Shown here: positions 17,643-26,639 of the stretch, in pieces
How positions within the stretch are numbered: the stretch's first letter is position 1
Layout of the letters: the number at the start of each line of letters is the position of its first letter
NCBI GenBank assembly: GCA_947367855.1
Contig: CANBFE010000023.1
Span: 1 to 63,458, forward strand
Reading direction: 5' to 3'
From: an uncultured Lachnospiraceae bacterium
Lineage (GTDB): Bacteria > Bacillota > Clostridia > Lachnospirales > Lachnospiraceae
DNA: 63,458 nucleotides
Notes under the pieces: generated by a model
What the model was told of the DNA's origin: nothing
What the model saw: only the letters and a program-made list of their open reading frames with translations
The model's database searches: none
Position numbers and translations under genes: made by a program

Positions 17643-17684
17643 GCCTCGCAGATCACGGTTTCTGAGACTGCGGGGCTCTTTTTT
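17643..17684 (+). terminator. leuCD terminator
   Basis: Stem GCCTCGCAG (17643-17651) with CTGCGGGGC (17668-17676), then CTCTTTTTT. Confidence 0.8.
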
Positions 17685-17848
17685 CTGCCGTACAGAATGT
17701 TTTCGTGAACTGGGTACTGCTGCCCACCCATTAGGGCGGGGCGTTTGTGACGAAGGATTTTGAACGGAATCAGAAGAGGATTTTGTGCACATTGCATATG
17801 GGGGACGTACTTTGTCCGGACAGTGAGGGAAAGGAAGTCAGGAGAGCC

Positions 17849-19219
17849 ATGGAAAAGGGAGCATCAAAAAAATACGAAATAGACATGTGTAACGGTCCGC
17901 TGTTGGGCAAGATTATGGTTTTTTACATACCGCTGATGCTGTCGGGGATTCTGCAGCTGCTCTTTAACGCGGCGGACATTGTGGTGGTAGGACGTTTTGC
18001 GGGAAATGAGGCTCTGGCAGCGGTGGGCTCCACCAGTTCCCTGACGAATCTGATCGTGAATCTGTTCATCGGACTGTCTGTTGGGGCAAATGTTCTGGTG
18101 GCCAGATTTTATGGGGCAGGGCAGGACGGAGAATTGAAGGAAATGGTGCAGACGGCCATTGCCACAGCCCTTGCAGGGGGTGTGATTCTGGTTTTTCTGG
18201 GGTTTTTTATCTCCGGCCCTGCTTTGGGCTGGATGGGAACACCGGAGGACGTAATCGAGCATTCCGTTCTGTACATGCGGATTTATTTTACCGGTATGCC
18301 GTTTATGATGGTATATAATTTCGGAAGCGCTGTGCTCCGGGCCGTAGGCGACACCAAGAGACCCCTGTATTACCTGCTGATCGCAGGTGTGGTGAATGTG
18401 GTGCTGAATCTGATCTTTGTGATTGTGTTTTCCATGGGGGTGGCTGGAGTTGCCGCGGCCACGGTGGCTTCCCAGGCCATCTCCGCCGCTTTGGTGGTGC
18501 GGTGTCTGATTCAGACTGACAGCGCCTACCGCCTGGTGCTGCAGGGCATGAAGATTGCGCCGGACAAGCTGATAAAAATGGTGCAGATCGGCGTTCCTGC
18601 AGGAATGCAGGGCGCTCTGTTTTCCATCTCCAATGTGCTGATTCAGTCCTCGGTGAACAGCTTCGGCTCCGTGGCCATGGCGGGAAATACGGCGGCCAGT
18701 AATATCGAGGGCTTTGTGTACACTGCCATGAATGCCTTTCATCAGGCAGCCATCAGCTTCAGCGGCCAGAATTACGGCGCCCGGAAATACAGACGTATTT
18801 TCAAGGTCCTGGTGATCTGCGAGGTTATGGTGGTGGGAGTAGGGGCTTTGATGGGAAATGTGGCCTATTTCTTCGGCGGAACTTTGCTGAAACTGTATAC
18901 CATAGACCCGGCGGTTATCGAATATGGGATTCTGCGTATGCGGATTATCTGCGTACCGTATTTTCTCTGCGGTGTGATGGATGTGGCGGTAGGGGCGCTC
19001 CGGGGAATGGGATATGCCATCATGCCCATGCTGGTTTCCCTGACCGGGGCCTGTCTGTTCCGGGTGGTCTGGATTTATACCATATTTCAGAGCAACCGTA
19101 CATTGGAATGCCTCTATTTTTCCTACCCCATCAGCTGGACGCTGACCTTCCTGGTGCATTTCGTGTGCTTTGCGGTGGTTTACCGGAGGCTGCTGAAGCG
19201 GGACCCCGGGATAGAATGA
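17849..19219 (+). CDS. MATE family efflux transporter
   Basis: 456 residues with 12 predicted hydrophobic segments in two halves. The N-terminal FYIPLMLSGILQLLFNAADI and FAGNEALAAVGSTSSLTNL are typical of the DinF/NorM-like MATE subgroup of Clostridia. It would export cationic drugs or metabolites using Na+ or H+. The ATG at 17849 follows AGGAGAG; the frame extends upstream without a ribosome site. ruvA follows after 93 bases in the same direction. Confidence 0.9.
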   Translation: MEKGASKKYEIDMCNGPLLGKIMVFYIPLMLSGILQLLFNAADIVVVGRFAGNEALAAVGSTSSLTNLIVNLFIGLSVGANVLVARFYGAGQDGELKEMVQTAIATALAGGVILVFLGFFISGPALGWMGTPEDVIEHSVLYMRIYFTGMPFMMVYNFGSAVLRAVGDTKRPLYYLLIAGVVNVVLNLIFVIVFSMGVAGVAAATVASQAISAALVVRCLIQTDSAYRLVLQGMKIAPDKLIKMVQIGVPAGMQGALFSISNVLIQSSVNSFGSVAMAGNTAASNIEGFVYTAMNAFHQAAISFSGQNYGARKYRRIFKVLVICEVMVVGVGALMGNVAYFFGGTLLKLYTIDPAVIEYGILRMRIICVPYFLCGVMDVAVGALRGMGYAIMPMLVSLTGACLFRVVWIYTIFQSNRTLECLYFSYPISWTLTFLVHFVCFAVVYRRLLKRDPGIE

Positions 19220-19312
19220 GTGTGTGGGCCGTAAGTTGGAAAAGGGAAAAACTGCAGCAAGGAAGGCCGGTCCGTAAGCGGCGTCCATGAAACCGGAGGG
19301 AAAGAGAGCAAT

Positions 19313-19924
19313 ATGATAGCATATGTAAAGGGAACAGTAGAAGACATAAAAGAAGACAATGTGGTAATCGGAGTGGGAGGCATGGGATACAATGTGCGGA
19401 TATCCGCGGACACGGCGGCCAGGCTTCCGGGTATCGGGGAGACGGCCAGGCTGTATACCTACACCAGTGTCCGGGAGGATGCCATACAGCTGTTTGGCTT
19501 TCTGGCGAAAAATGATCTGGAGATCTTCCGGAAGTGCATTACGGTCAGCGGCATCGGCCCCAAGGGCGCGCTGGCCATACTCTCCGTTCTGGATGCGGAT
19601 TCCCTGCGTTTTGCCATTATGACAGGGGATGTGAAGGCCATCTCCAAAGCGCCCGGAATCGGCGCAAAGACTGCGGAGCGTCTGATTCTGGAGCTGAAGG
19701 GCAAGATCAAGATTGACGACGCTCTGATAGACCGGGAGATCGAGAGTACACGGACCGCTGCCCAGGGCATGGCGGATACGCCCCAGAAGCGGGAGGCCGT
19801 GGAGGCGTTGGTGTCTCTGGGCTATGGGAACGCGGAGGCTGTGAAGGCCGTGAACGCCATTGAGGGAATTGAGTCCATGGATTCCGGAGCAGTACTGAAG
19901 GCGGCCCTGAAGAAAATGTTCTGA
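19313..19924 (+). CDS. ruvA: Holliday junction branch migration protein RuvA
   Basis: 203 residues, normal length. It begins MIAYVKGTVEDI (OB fold), contains the two helix-hairpin-helix motifs (ITVSGIGPKGALAIL and APGIGAKTAERLILELKGK) and ends in the RuvB-binding domain (EAVEALVSLGYG). It binds four-way junctions as a tetramer. ruvB follows after 90 bases. Confidence 0.97.
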   Translation: MIAYVKGTVEDIKEDNVVIGVGGMGYNVRISADTAARLPGIGETARLYTYTSVREDAIQLFGFLAKNDLEIFRKCITVSGIGPKGALAILSVLDADSLRFAIMTGDVKAISKAPGIGAKTAERLILELKGKIKIDDALIDREIESTRTAAQGMADTPQKREAVEALVSLGYGNAEAVKAVNAIEGIESMDSGAVLKAALKKMF

Positions 19925-20014
19925 ACTGTTATGTTCTGAGGGCTGCCTGCTTGCAGAACGGAACAAAAACGGCTAAAATAGAATGAGTAAAAATGCCGAA
20001 GGGAACGCGTAAAA

Positions 20015-21016
20015 ATGTCGAAGCGAATGATTGAAACGAATATCACCGAAGAGGATGTGAAAATAGAGGGCTCCATCCGCCCACAGAAACTGGATGACTA
20101 CATCGGTCAATCAAAAGTGAAGGAGACGCTTAAGATCTACATTGATGCGGCGAAGCTGCGGGGGGATGCCCTGGACCATGTGCTGTTCTACGGTCCGCCG
20201 GGTTTGGGCAAAACCACACTTGCGGGCATCATTGCCAACGAGATGGGCGTGCATCTGAAGGTCACCAGCGGTCCGGTCATTGAGAAGCCCGGCGAAATGG
20301 CGGCTATTCTCAACAATCTGGAGGAAGGGGATCTGCTCTTTGTGGACGAGATTCACCGGCTGAACAGGCAGGTGGAGGAGGTGCTCTATCCGGCCATGGA
20401 GGATTACTGCATTGACATCATGATCGGAAAGGGGTCCACTGCCCGTTCCGTGCGGCTGGATCTGCCGAAATTTACTCTGGTGGGCGCCACTACCAGGGCG
20501 GGGCTTCTGACGGCTCCCCTGCGGGACCGTTTCGGCATGATCCACCATCTGGAATTCTACACGGTGGAAGAGCTCCAGCTGATTATCCTGCATTCCGCCA
20601 GGGTTCTGGAAGTAGAGATTGAGCCGGGAGGAGCCCTGGAGATGGCAAGGCGGAGCAGGGGAACGCCCAGGTTGGCCAACCGTATTTTAAAGAGAGTGAG
20701 GGATTTCGCCCAGGTAAAGTATGACGGCGTCATCACGGAAGAGGTGGCCAGGACTGCCCTTGATCTGATGGATGTGGACAAGCTGGGCCTGGACCATATA
20801 GACAGGAACCTGCTGCTGACCATGATCCGGAAATTTGAAGGGGGACCTGTGGGACTGGAGACCCTGGCGGCAGCCATCGGGGAGGATGCGGGCACCATCG
20901 AGGATGTGTACGAGCCTTATCTGATCAAGAACGGCTTTCTGAACCGCACCCCCAGGGGCAGGGTGGCCACGGAGCTGGCCTACCGGCATCTGGACTGCGG
21001 AATCTATCAGCCGTGA
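20015..21016 (+). CDS. ruvB: Holliday junction helicase RuvB
   Basis: 333 residues. Walker A GPPGLGKTT, Walker B LLFVDEIHRL, sensor 1 LVGATTRAG and the C-terminal winged helix (TPRGRVATELAYRHL). It is the AAA+ motor that drives branch migration with RuvA. No ruvC nearby, as is usual in Clostridia. The SPL-like gene follows after 42 bases, so one transcript is likely. Confidence 0.97.
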   Translation: MSKRMIETNITEEDVKIEGSIRPQKLDDYIGQSKVKETLKIYIDAAKLRGDALDHVLFYGPPGLGKTTLAGIIANEMGVHLKVTSGPVIEKPGEMAAILNNLEEGDLLFVDEIHRLNRQVEEVLYPAMEDYCIDIMIGKGSTARSVRLDLPKFTLVGATTRAGLLTAPLRDRFGMIHHLEFYTVEELQLIILHSARVLEVEIEPGGALEMARRSRGTPRLANRILKRVRDFAQVKYDGVITEEVARTALDLMDVDKLGLDHIDRNLLLTMIRKFEGGPVGLETLAAAIGEDAGTIEDVYEPYLIKNGFLNRTPRGRVATELAYRHLDCGIYQP

Positions 21017-21058
21017 CAGCAGTTTTTTCCGGCGGAACAAAAGGAAGGAGAACTGACC

Positions 21059-21922
21059 ATGCATTTTGTCAATGCAAAGGGAATCTTGTCCCCGCAAAAC
21101 GGGATGAATGTATACAGGGGCTGCACTCACGGCTGCATTTACTGCGACAGCAGAAGTGTCTGCTACGGATTTACCCATGCTTTTGAGGATGTGGAGGTGA
21201 AGCAGAATGCGCCGGAGCTGTTGGAAAAGGCGCTTCGCTCCAGGCGGAAAAAATGCATGATCGGAACCGGCGCCATGTGCGATCCCTATATGCACTGCGA
21301 GGAGACTCTGCAGATGACAAGAAAATGTCTGGAACTGATCGAAAGATACGGATTCGGGGCTGCCATTCAGACCAAGTCAGACAGAATCCTTCGGGATCTG
21401 GATTTATTGAAGCGTATCAACGAAAAGACAAAATGCGTGGTGCAGATCACATTGACTACTTACGATGAGGAACTGTGCAGAATTCTGGAGCCGAATGTAT
21501 GCACCACCAAAAGGCGGGCGGAGGTTCTGGATATTCTGCGGGAGAACGGAATTCCTGCCGTGGTCTGGCTGTCTCCTGTACTGCCCTTTCTGACGGACAC
21601 GAAGGAGAATCTGGAGGGAATTCTTGGGTATTGTACCCGGGCAAAAGTGTATGGAATCATCTGCTTCGGCATGGGACTGACCCTGCGGGAAGGGGACAGG
21701 GAGTATTTCTACGGGGCGCTTGACAGGCATTTTCCGGGACTTCGGCAGAAATACCATCATAAATACGGCTATTCTTATGAGCTGAAGAGCGACAGGCATG
21801 AGGAGCTTATGGAGATTTTCCGGGACGTCTGCAGGCGGAACGGAATTGTTCATGAGGTGGATGCGTGTTTTCAATATTTGCATGAATTTCCGGAAAAATA
21901 TAATCAATTAACATTTTTTTAA
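21059..21922 (+). CDS. SPL-family radical SAM protein
   Basis: 287 residues. The radical SAM cluster motif CTHGCIYC is at about 22-29, preceded by NVYRGC, and the fold continues as in the Rv2578c / spore-photoproduct-lyase-like family. Real SplB enzymes are about 340 residues and have a distinctive C-terminus that I do not see, so DNA photoproduct repair is not proven. Its place behind ruvAB suggests a DNA-related role (inference). AGGAGA precedes the ATG. Confidence 0.8.
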   Translation: MHFVNAKGILSPQNGMNVYRGCTHGCIYCDSRSVCYGFTHAFEDVEVKQNAPELLEKALRSRRKKCMIGTGAMCDPYMHCEETLQMTRKCLELIERYGFGAAIQTKSDRILRDLDLLKRINEKTKCVVQITLTTYDEELCRILEPNVCTTKRRAEVLDILRENGIPAVVWLSPVLPFLTDTKENLEGILGYCTRAKVYGIICFGMGLTLREGDREYFYGALDRHFPGLRQKYHHKYGYSYELKSDRHEELMEIFRDVCRRNGIVHEVDACFQYLHEFPEKYNQLTFF

Positions 21923-22272
21923 GAGGTTGGGCTTTTGTATCCAGGCAGCCATCTATTTATGCCTTTCTCATTTTCTTAACTTAAATCTGTTCTGCGATAA
22001 ATTACATCATGGATATCTTCATGATCCGGGCGATTGAACCAGTTATAGGATATGCTTTGATTGCAGAGATGAACAGTATGAGCAGCAATCGGATCCAAAA
22101 GCCTTCTTCATTTTCTTCATTTGAAAGTTTCCCTTCCTCCCCCTGAGTATGCATCCTGCACAAGGAAACCGTGAGGCATTCGCTATTATACATCTGAATT
22201 GTGAGGATGTCTATCGTCTATGTTAAATAGAAAATCAAATAGAAAATTTCCCCATTTTTTATGTATTTTTAA
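21923..22272. other. intergenic region without a convincing gene
   Basis: About 350 AT-rich bases after the radical SAM gene. A minus-strand frame at 22002-22193 (63 codons, hydrophobic centre LLLILFISAIKAY) lacks a ribosome site. An overlapping 25-codon minus frame starting MKKMKKAFG lies behind a GGGGGAGGAAGGG stretch, but the spacing is long. I see no terminator or RNA motif. Confidence 0.4.
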
Positions 22273-22301
22273 TTGCATTGAACAGAGGGGCTCATTATAA
22301 T
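22273..22301 (+). promoter_or_regulatory. promoter of the ABC exporter operon
   Basis: TTGCAT (22273-22278), 17 bases, TATAAT (22296-22301); leader of about 85 bases to the ATG at 22395. Confidence 0.65.
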
Positions 22302-22394
22302 GAAAGAACGTGCTTCGCCGGAAAAATCCGGCATATCGGTGCGGAAAAATCGGGGAAGCTACGGAGGCGGTTCCCGGGAAGGAGAGAAATTGAT

Positions 22395-24542
22395 ATGCTG
22401 AAGATTTTCAAGTATCTGGCGGAATCCAAATGGTCTGTTCTGGCGATTATTGTTCTTCTGGTGGTGCAGGCCTACTGTGATCTGGCGCTGCCCCAGTACA
22501 CTGCGGATATAGTGGACGTGGGCATCGGGCAGAAGGGGATTGAAAGCGCAGTGCCTGAGCGGATGCGGGAATCCACTTACAGAACACTGGAGAGTCTGCT
22601 GACCCGGGAGGAGAGGGAACTGATGGCATCTGCTTATGAACAGGCGGCAGACGGCAGCTATGTTTTCTGCGGGGATAAACAGGCGGAGGAGGCTTTGGAC
22701 GAAAGCATGGGCATACCGCTCCTCATTGTTTCCATGACGGAATCCGGAGTCGGGATGCCTGACATGGGAATGGGCGAAAATGCCGCAGGGGAGCTTACGG
22801 ATGAGCAGATTCTCGGGCTGCGCAGGCAGGTTTCGGAGAGTCTGGGGGATACCGGGGAAACCGTCATTGCCCAGAGGGCCCTGCTGTTTATCCAGGAGGA
22901 ATATGATAAACTGGGGATGGACATGGGCAGAATACAGCGCAGCTATCTCTACAGGACCGGGGGGATGATGCTAGCTTATTCTGTGGTGATGATGGCAACG
23001 GCTATCCTGGTGGGGCTTCTGGCGTCCAGAATCGGGGCAAAGCTTGGCCTGAACCTGCGGGAGCGGGTTTTCACCAAAGTGGTTTCTTTCTCCCATGCGG
23101 AGATGGAGCAGTTTTCCACCGCATCCCTGATCACCAGAAGCACCAATGACATTCAGCAGGTACAGATGGTGGTGGTGATGATGCTGCGGATGGTGGTGTA
23201 TGCGCCCATCATCGGTATAGGCGGCGTGGTGAAGGTCATGGGTACAAGGACGGGCATGGGATGGATCATCGTGGTGGCGGTTGCCCTGATCATGGCTCTG
23301 GTGGCTGTGCTGATGGCAGTGGCCATGCCCAAATTCAAAAAGATGCAGACACTGGTGGACCGTCTGAACCTGGTATCCAGGGAGATTCTCACCGGCGTAT
23401 CCGTCATCCGCGCCTTCAGCAGGGAAAAATTCGAGGAAGAGCGGTTTGACCGGGCAAACAGGGATCTGATGCAGACGCAGCTGTTTACCAACAGGGTGAT
23501 GAACGTGATGATGCCTGTGATGATGCTGATCATGAACGGCATCAGCGTTATGATCGTATGGTTCGGCGCAAAAGGAATTGACATGGGCAATCTGATGGTG
23601 GGAGATATGCTGGCGTTTATTACCTATACCATGCAGATTGTCATGTCCTTCCTGATGCTGACCATGATATCCGTGATGCTGCCCAGGGCCGGAGTGGCGG
23701 CAGGGCGTATCCAGGAGGTTATAGGCACAAATGCAGGCGTTACGGATAAGGAGACGGTTCAGGATGAGAGACTTGGGCAGGCCCGGGGCGTGGTGGCCTT
23801 TGAGGATGTGTCCTTCCGGTATCCGGGGGCGGACGAGGATGCCCTGGAGCATCTGGATTTTACTGCAGGACCCGGGGAGACCACGGCCATCATCGGCAGC
23901 ACCGGATGCGGAAAGTCCACTTTGCTGAATCTGATTCCCAGGTTTTATGATGTGACGGCAGGCCGTATAACCATAGACGGTGTAGATATCCGGGATCTGT
24001 CCCAGCATAAGCTCCGGAGTCTCCTGGGCTATGTGCCCCAGAAGGCGGTTCTGTTTTCCGGGGACATTTCGTCCAATCTGAAGTTCGGCGGGCCGGATAT
24101 CAGCGACAGCCGGATGAAGGAGGCGGCGGAAATTGCCCAGGCCACGGAATTTATAGAGAGTAAGCCGGAGGGATTTGACAGCGAGATAGCCCAGGGAGGC
24201 ACAAATGTGTCCGGCGGACAGAAGCAGAGGCTGTCCATTGCCAGGGCCATAGCCAAGGCGCCCCGGATTTTCCTGTTTGACGACAGTTTCTCTGCATTGG
24301 ATTACAAGACGGATGTGACACTCAGAAAGGCTCTGCGGGAGAAAACCGGAGATGCCACGGTGATTATTGTGGCGCAGCGAATCAGCACGATTCTCCATGC
24401 GGACCAGATTATCGTTCTGGATGAGGGACGGATTGCCGGGAAGGGCACTCACAGTCAGCTGCTGCGGGAATGTGAGGCTTACCGGGAAATCGCCAGGTCA
24501 CAGCTGTCGGAGGCGGAACTGGAGGGAGGTGCTGCGGTATGA
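22395..24542 (+). CDS. ABC multidrug exporter half-transporter, degenerate-site subunit
   Basis: 715 residues: an exporter membrane domain followed by an ATPase domain. Between the first and second helices is an insert of about 140 residues (about 45-185) rich in Glu and Met, predicted extracellular. Walker A IIGSTGCGKST, signature NVSGGQKQRLS, Walker B IFLFDDSFSALD. The catalytic Glu after Walker B is replaced by Asp (FDDS), the usual mark of the weak site in heterodimers such as BmrC/BmrD. The ATG at 22395 follows AAGGAGAG. Its stop overlaps the start of the partner gene (ATGA). Confidence 0.92.
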   Translation: MLKIFKYLAESKWSVLAIIVLLVVQAYCDLALPQYTADIVDVGIGQKGIESAVPERMRESTYRTLESLLTREERELMASAYEQAADGSYVFCGDKQAEEALDESMGIPLLIVSMTESGVGMPDMGMGENAAGELTDEQILGLRRQVSESLGDTGETVIAQRALLFIQEEYDKLGMDMGRIQRSYLYRTGGMMLAYSVVMMATAILVGLLASRIGAKLGLNLRERVFTKVVSFSHAEMEQFSTASLITRSTNDIQQVQMVVVMMLRMVVYAPIIGIGGVVKVMGTRTGMGWIIVVAVALIMALVAVLMAVAMPKFKKMQTLVDRLNLVSREILTGVSVIRAFSREKFEEERFDRANRDLMQTQLFTNRVMNVMMPVMMLIMNGISVMIVWFGAKGIDMGNLMVGDMLAFITYTMQIVMSFLMLTMISVMLPRAGVAAGRIQEVIGTNAGVTDKETVQDERLGQARGVVAFEDVSFRYPGADEDALEHLDFTAGPGETTAIIGSTGCGKSTLLNLIPRFYDVTAGRITIDGVDIRDLSQHKLRSLLGYVPQKAVLFSGDISSNLKFGGPDISDSRMKEAAEIAQATEFIESKPEGFDSEIAQGGTNVSGGQKQRLSIARAIAKAPRIFLFDDSFSALDYKTDVTLRKALREKTGDATVIIVAQRISTILHADQIIVLDEGRIAGKGTHSQLLRECEAYREIARSQLSEAELEGGAAV

Positions 24543-26407
24543 GCGAGAAGAACAGAAGGCAGGGCGGTCCCAGGCCCCATGGTCCCCACGGGGGCATGAT
24601 GCCGGGAGAGAAGGCAAAGGATTTCAAGGGTACATTTGCAAAGCTCCTGAGGTATATGGGCAGGTATAAGCTGGCTCTGATTGCCGTCATGATTTTTGCG
24701 GCGGGCAGCACGGTTTTCATGATTATAGGGCCGAAGGTACTGGCCAAAGCTACCACGGAACTGTTCAACGGCATGATGGCCAAGTTTGCGGGCACGGGAG
24801 GAATCGACTTCGGACGGATCGGACAGATTCTGATTCTGCTGCTGGCCTTATACGGGGTCAGCGCCCTGCTTTCCTTCGTACAGGGGCTGGTGATGACGGA
24901 GGTTTCCCAGAAGCTCTGCTACAGGTTCCGCAGGGAGATTTCGGAGAAGATCAACAGAATGCCCATGGCCTATTTTGAATCCAGGACAGTGGGAGAGATC
25001 CTGTCCCGGATCACCAATGACGTGGATACTCTGGGACAGAGCCTGGGACAGAGCATTACCACGCTGATTACCTCCGTGGCGTCCATTGTGGGTATTCTGA
25101 TTATGATGCTGTCCATCAGTCCCCTGATGACGCTGATCGCTTTGGTGATTCTGCCTGTGTCAGGAGGACTGATCGGCGTGGTGATCAAGCACTCCCAGAA
25201 GTTTTTCGTTGACCAGCAGAACTATCTGGGCAAGATAAACGGCCAGATCGAGGAAGTGTACAGCGGCCAGAATATCATCAAGGCCTTCAACAGGGAGGAT
25301 GCAGTCCTGGAGGAGTTTGGAGAGACTAACCGGGTTCTGTATCAGAGCGCCTGGAAATCCCAGTTTATATCCGGCATGATGCAGCCCATTATGATGTTTG
25401 TGGGAAATCTGGGCTATGTGGCTGTGGCGGTCAGCGGCAGTATGCTGGCCATAAAGGGCGTCATCGAAGTGGGGGAAATTCAGGCCTTTATTCAGTATGT
25501 GAAGAATTTTACGCAGCCCATTACCCAGGTGGCCCAGGTATCCAATATGTTCCAGTCCACGGCGGCGGCTGCAGAGCGGGTCTTTGAGTTTCTGGAGGAG
25601 CCGGAGGAGGATGTAACGGCGGAAAAAACAGATGAGGTGAAGGACGCCTGTTCCTCAGAGAAAAAGCAGGGCGCAGTCTCCTTTGAACATGTGAAATTCG
25701 GCTATCAGCCGGATAAGGTAATCATCCATGATTTCAGCTGTGAGGTGAAGCCCGGGCAGACAGTGGCTATAGTAGGGCCCACAGGCGCAGGCAAGACCAC
25801 CATGGTAAAGCTGCTTATGCGGTTTTATGATGTGAACAGCGGAGCCATAAGGGTGGACGGACAGGATGTAAGGAATTTCAACCGCAGTGAGCTCAGGGAG
25901 AATTTCGGCATGGTGCTGCAGGATACCTGGCTGTTCCATGGGACCATTATGGAGAACATCCGCTACGGGAGACTGGAGGCCACGGACGAGGAGGTAATTG
26001 CCGCGGCTAAGGCGGCCCATGTCCACAGGTTCATCCAGACCCTTCCCGGAGGATATCAGATGGAACTGGGGGAGGACGCGTCTAATGTATCCCAGGGCCA
26101 GAAGCAGCTGCTTACCATTGCCAGGGCCATTCTGGCGGACAATCCAATCCTTATTCTTGACGAGGCCACCAGTTCCGTGGACACCAGGACGGAGATCCGG
26201 ATTCAGAAGGCCATGAATAACCTGATGAAGGGGCGTACCAGTTTCGTCATCGCCCACAGGCTGTCCACCATCCGGGATGCGGATGTGATCCTGGTCATGA
26301 AGGATGGAGATATCGTGGAGCAGGGAAGCCATGACCGGCTGATGGAGCAGGGCGGATTTTATGCGGAGCTGTATAATGCACAGTTTGAAGGGCAGAGTGC
26401 AGTCTGA
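24539..26407 (+). CDS. ABC multidrug exporter half-transporter, partner subunit
   Basis: 622 residues. A basic, Gly/Pro-rich N-terminus (HGPHGGMMPGEK), six membrane helices, then an ATPase with Walker A IVGPTGAGKTT, signature NVSQGQKQLLT and Walker B LILDEATSSVD with the catalytic Glu intact. It pairs with the preceding protein; the genes overlap by 4 bases. Drug or lipid export is the expected role. A terminator at 26423-26468 ends the operon. Confidence 0.92.
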   Translation: MSEKNRRQGGPRPHGPHGGMMPGEKAKDFKGTFAKLLRYMGRYKLALIAVMIFAAGSTVFMIIGPKVLAKATTELFNGMMAKFAGTGGIDFGRIGQILILLLALYGVSALLSFVQGLVMTEVSQKLCYRFRREISEKINRMPMAYFESRTVGEILSRITNDVDTLGQSLGQSITTLITSVASIVGILIMMLSISPLMTLIALVILPVSGGLIGVVIKHSQKFFVDQQNYLGKINGQIEEVYSGQNIIKAFNREDAVLEEFGETNRVLYQSAWKSQFISGMMQPIMMFVGNLGYVAVAVSGSMLAIKGVIEVGEIQAFIQYVKNFTQPITQVAQVSNMFQSTAAAAERVFEFLEEPEEDVTAEKTDEVKDACSSEKKQGAVSFEHVKFGYQPDKVIIHDFSCEVKPGQTVAIVGPTGAGKTTMVKLLMRFYDVNSGAIRVDGQDVRNFNRSELRENFGMVLQDTWLFHGTIMENIRYGRLEATDEEVIAAAKAAHVHRFIQTLPGGYQMELGEDASNVSQGQKQLLTIARAILADNPILILDEATSSVDTRTEIRIQKAMNNLMKGRTSFVIAHRLSTIRDADVILVMKDGDIVEQGSHDRLMEQGGFYAELYNAQFEGQSAV

Positions 26408-26422
26408 ATTTCCAAATAGTGA

Positions 26423-26468
26423 CAGCGTTTCCGGACAGAGGCAGAATTCTGTCCGGGGCGCTGTTTTT
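26423..26468 (+). terminator. ABC exporter operon terminator
   Basis: Nested stems CAGCG/CGCTG and CCGGACAGA/TCTGTCCGG between 26423 and 26463, followed by TTTTT. Confidence 0.85.
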
Positions 26469-26639
26469 GCATGGAAACAAAGAGTATGGAAAAAGGAAAA
26501 AAATCGAATGAAACCCCTCCCTATTTTGGAAAAGTATGATACAATGGAAGCGAGAAACGCAAACAGGCATTCAAGCCTTATACCGGGAACATGACCGGGC
26601 AGTGAATGCTTTGTCAGGTGATTCCCACAGGAGCTTTCC

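Noticed and set aside
21059..21922. Spore photoproduct lyase (splB)
   Set aside because: Shorter than SplB and the C-terminal substrate region is not recognisable; called only SPL-like.
22002..22193. 63-codon minus-strand ORF with a hydrophobic core
   Set aside because: No ribosome site, unusual composition and no partner genes; left as an intergenic note.
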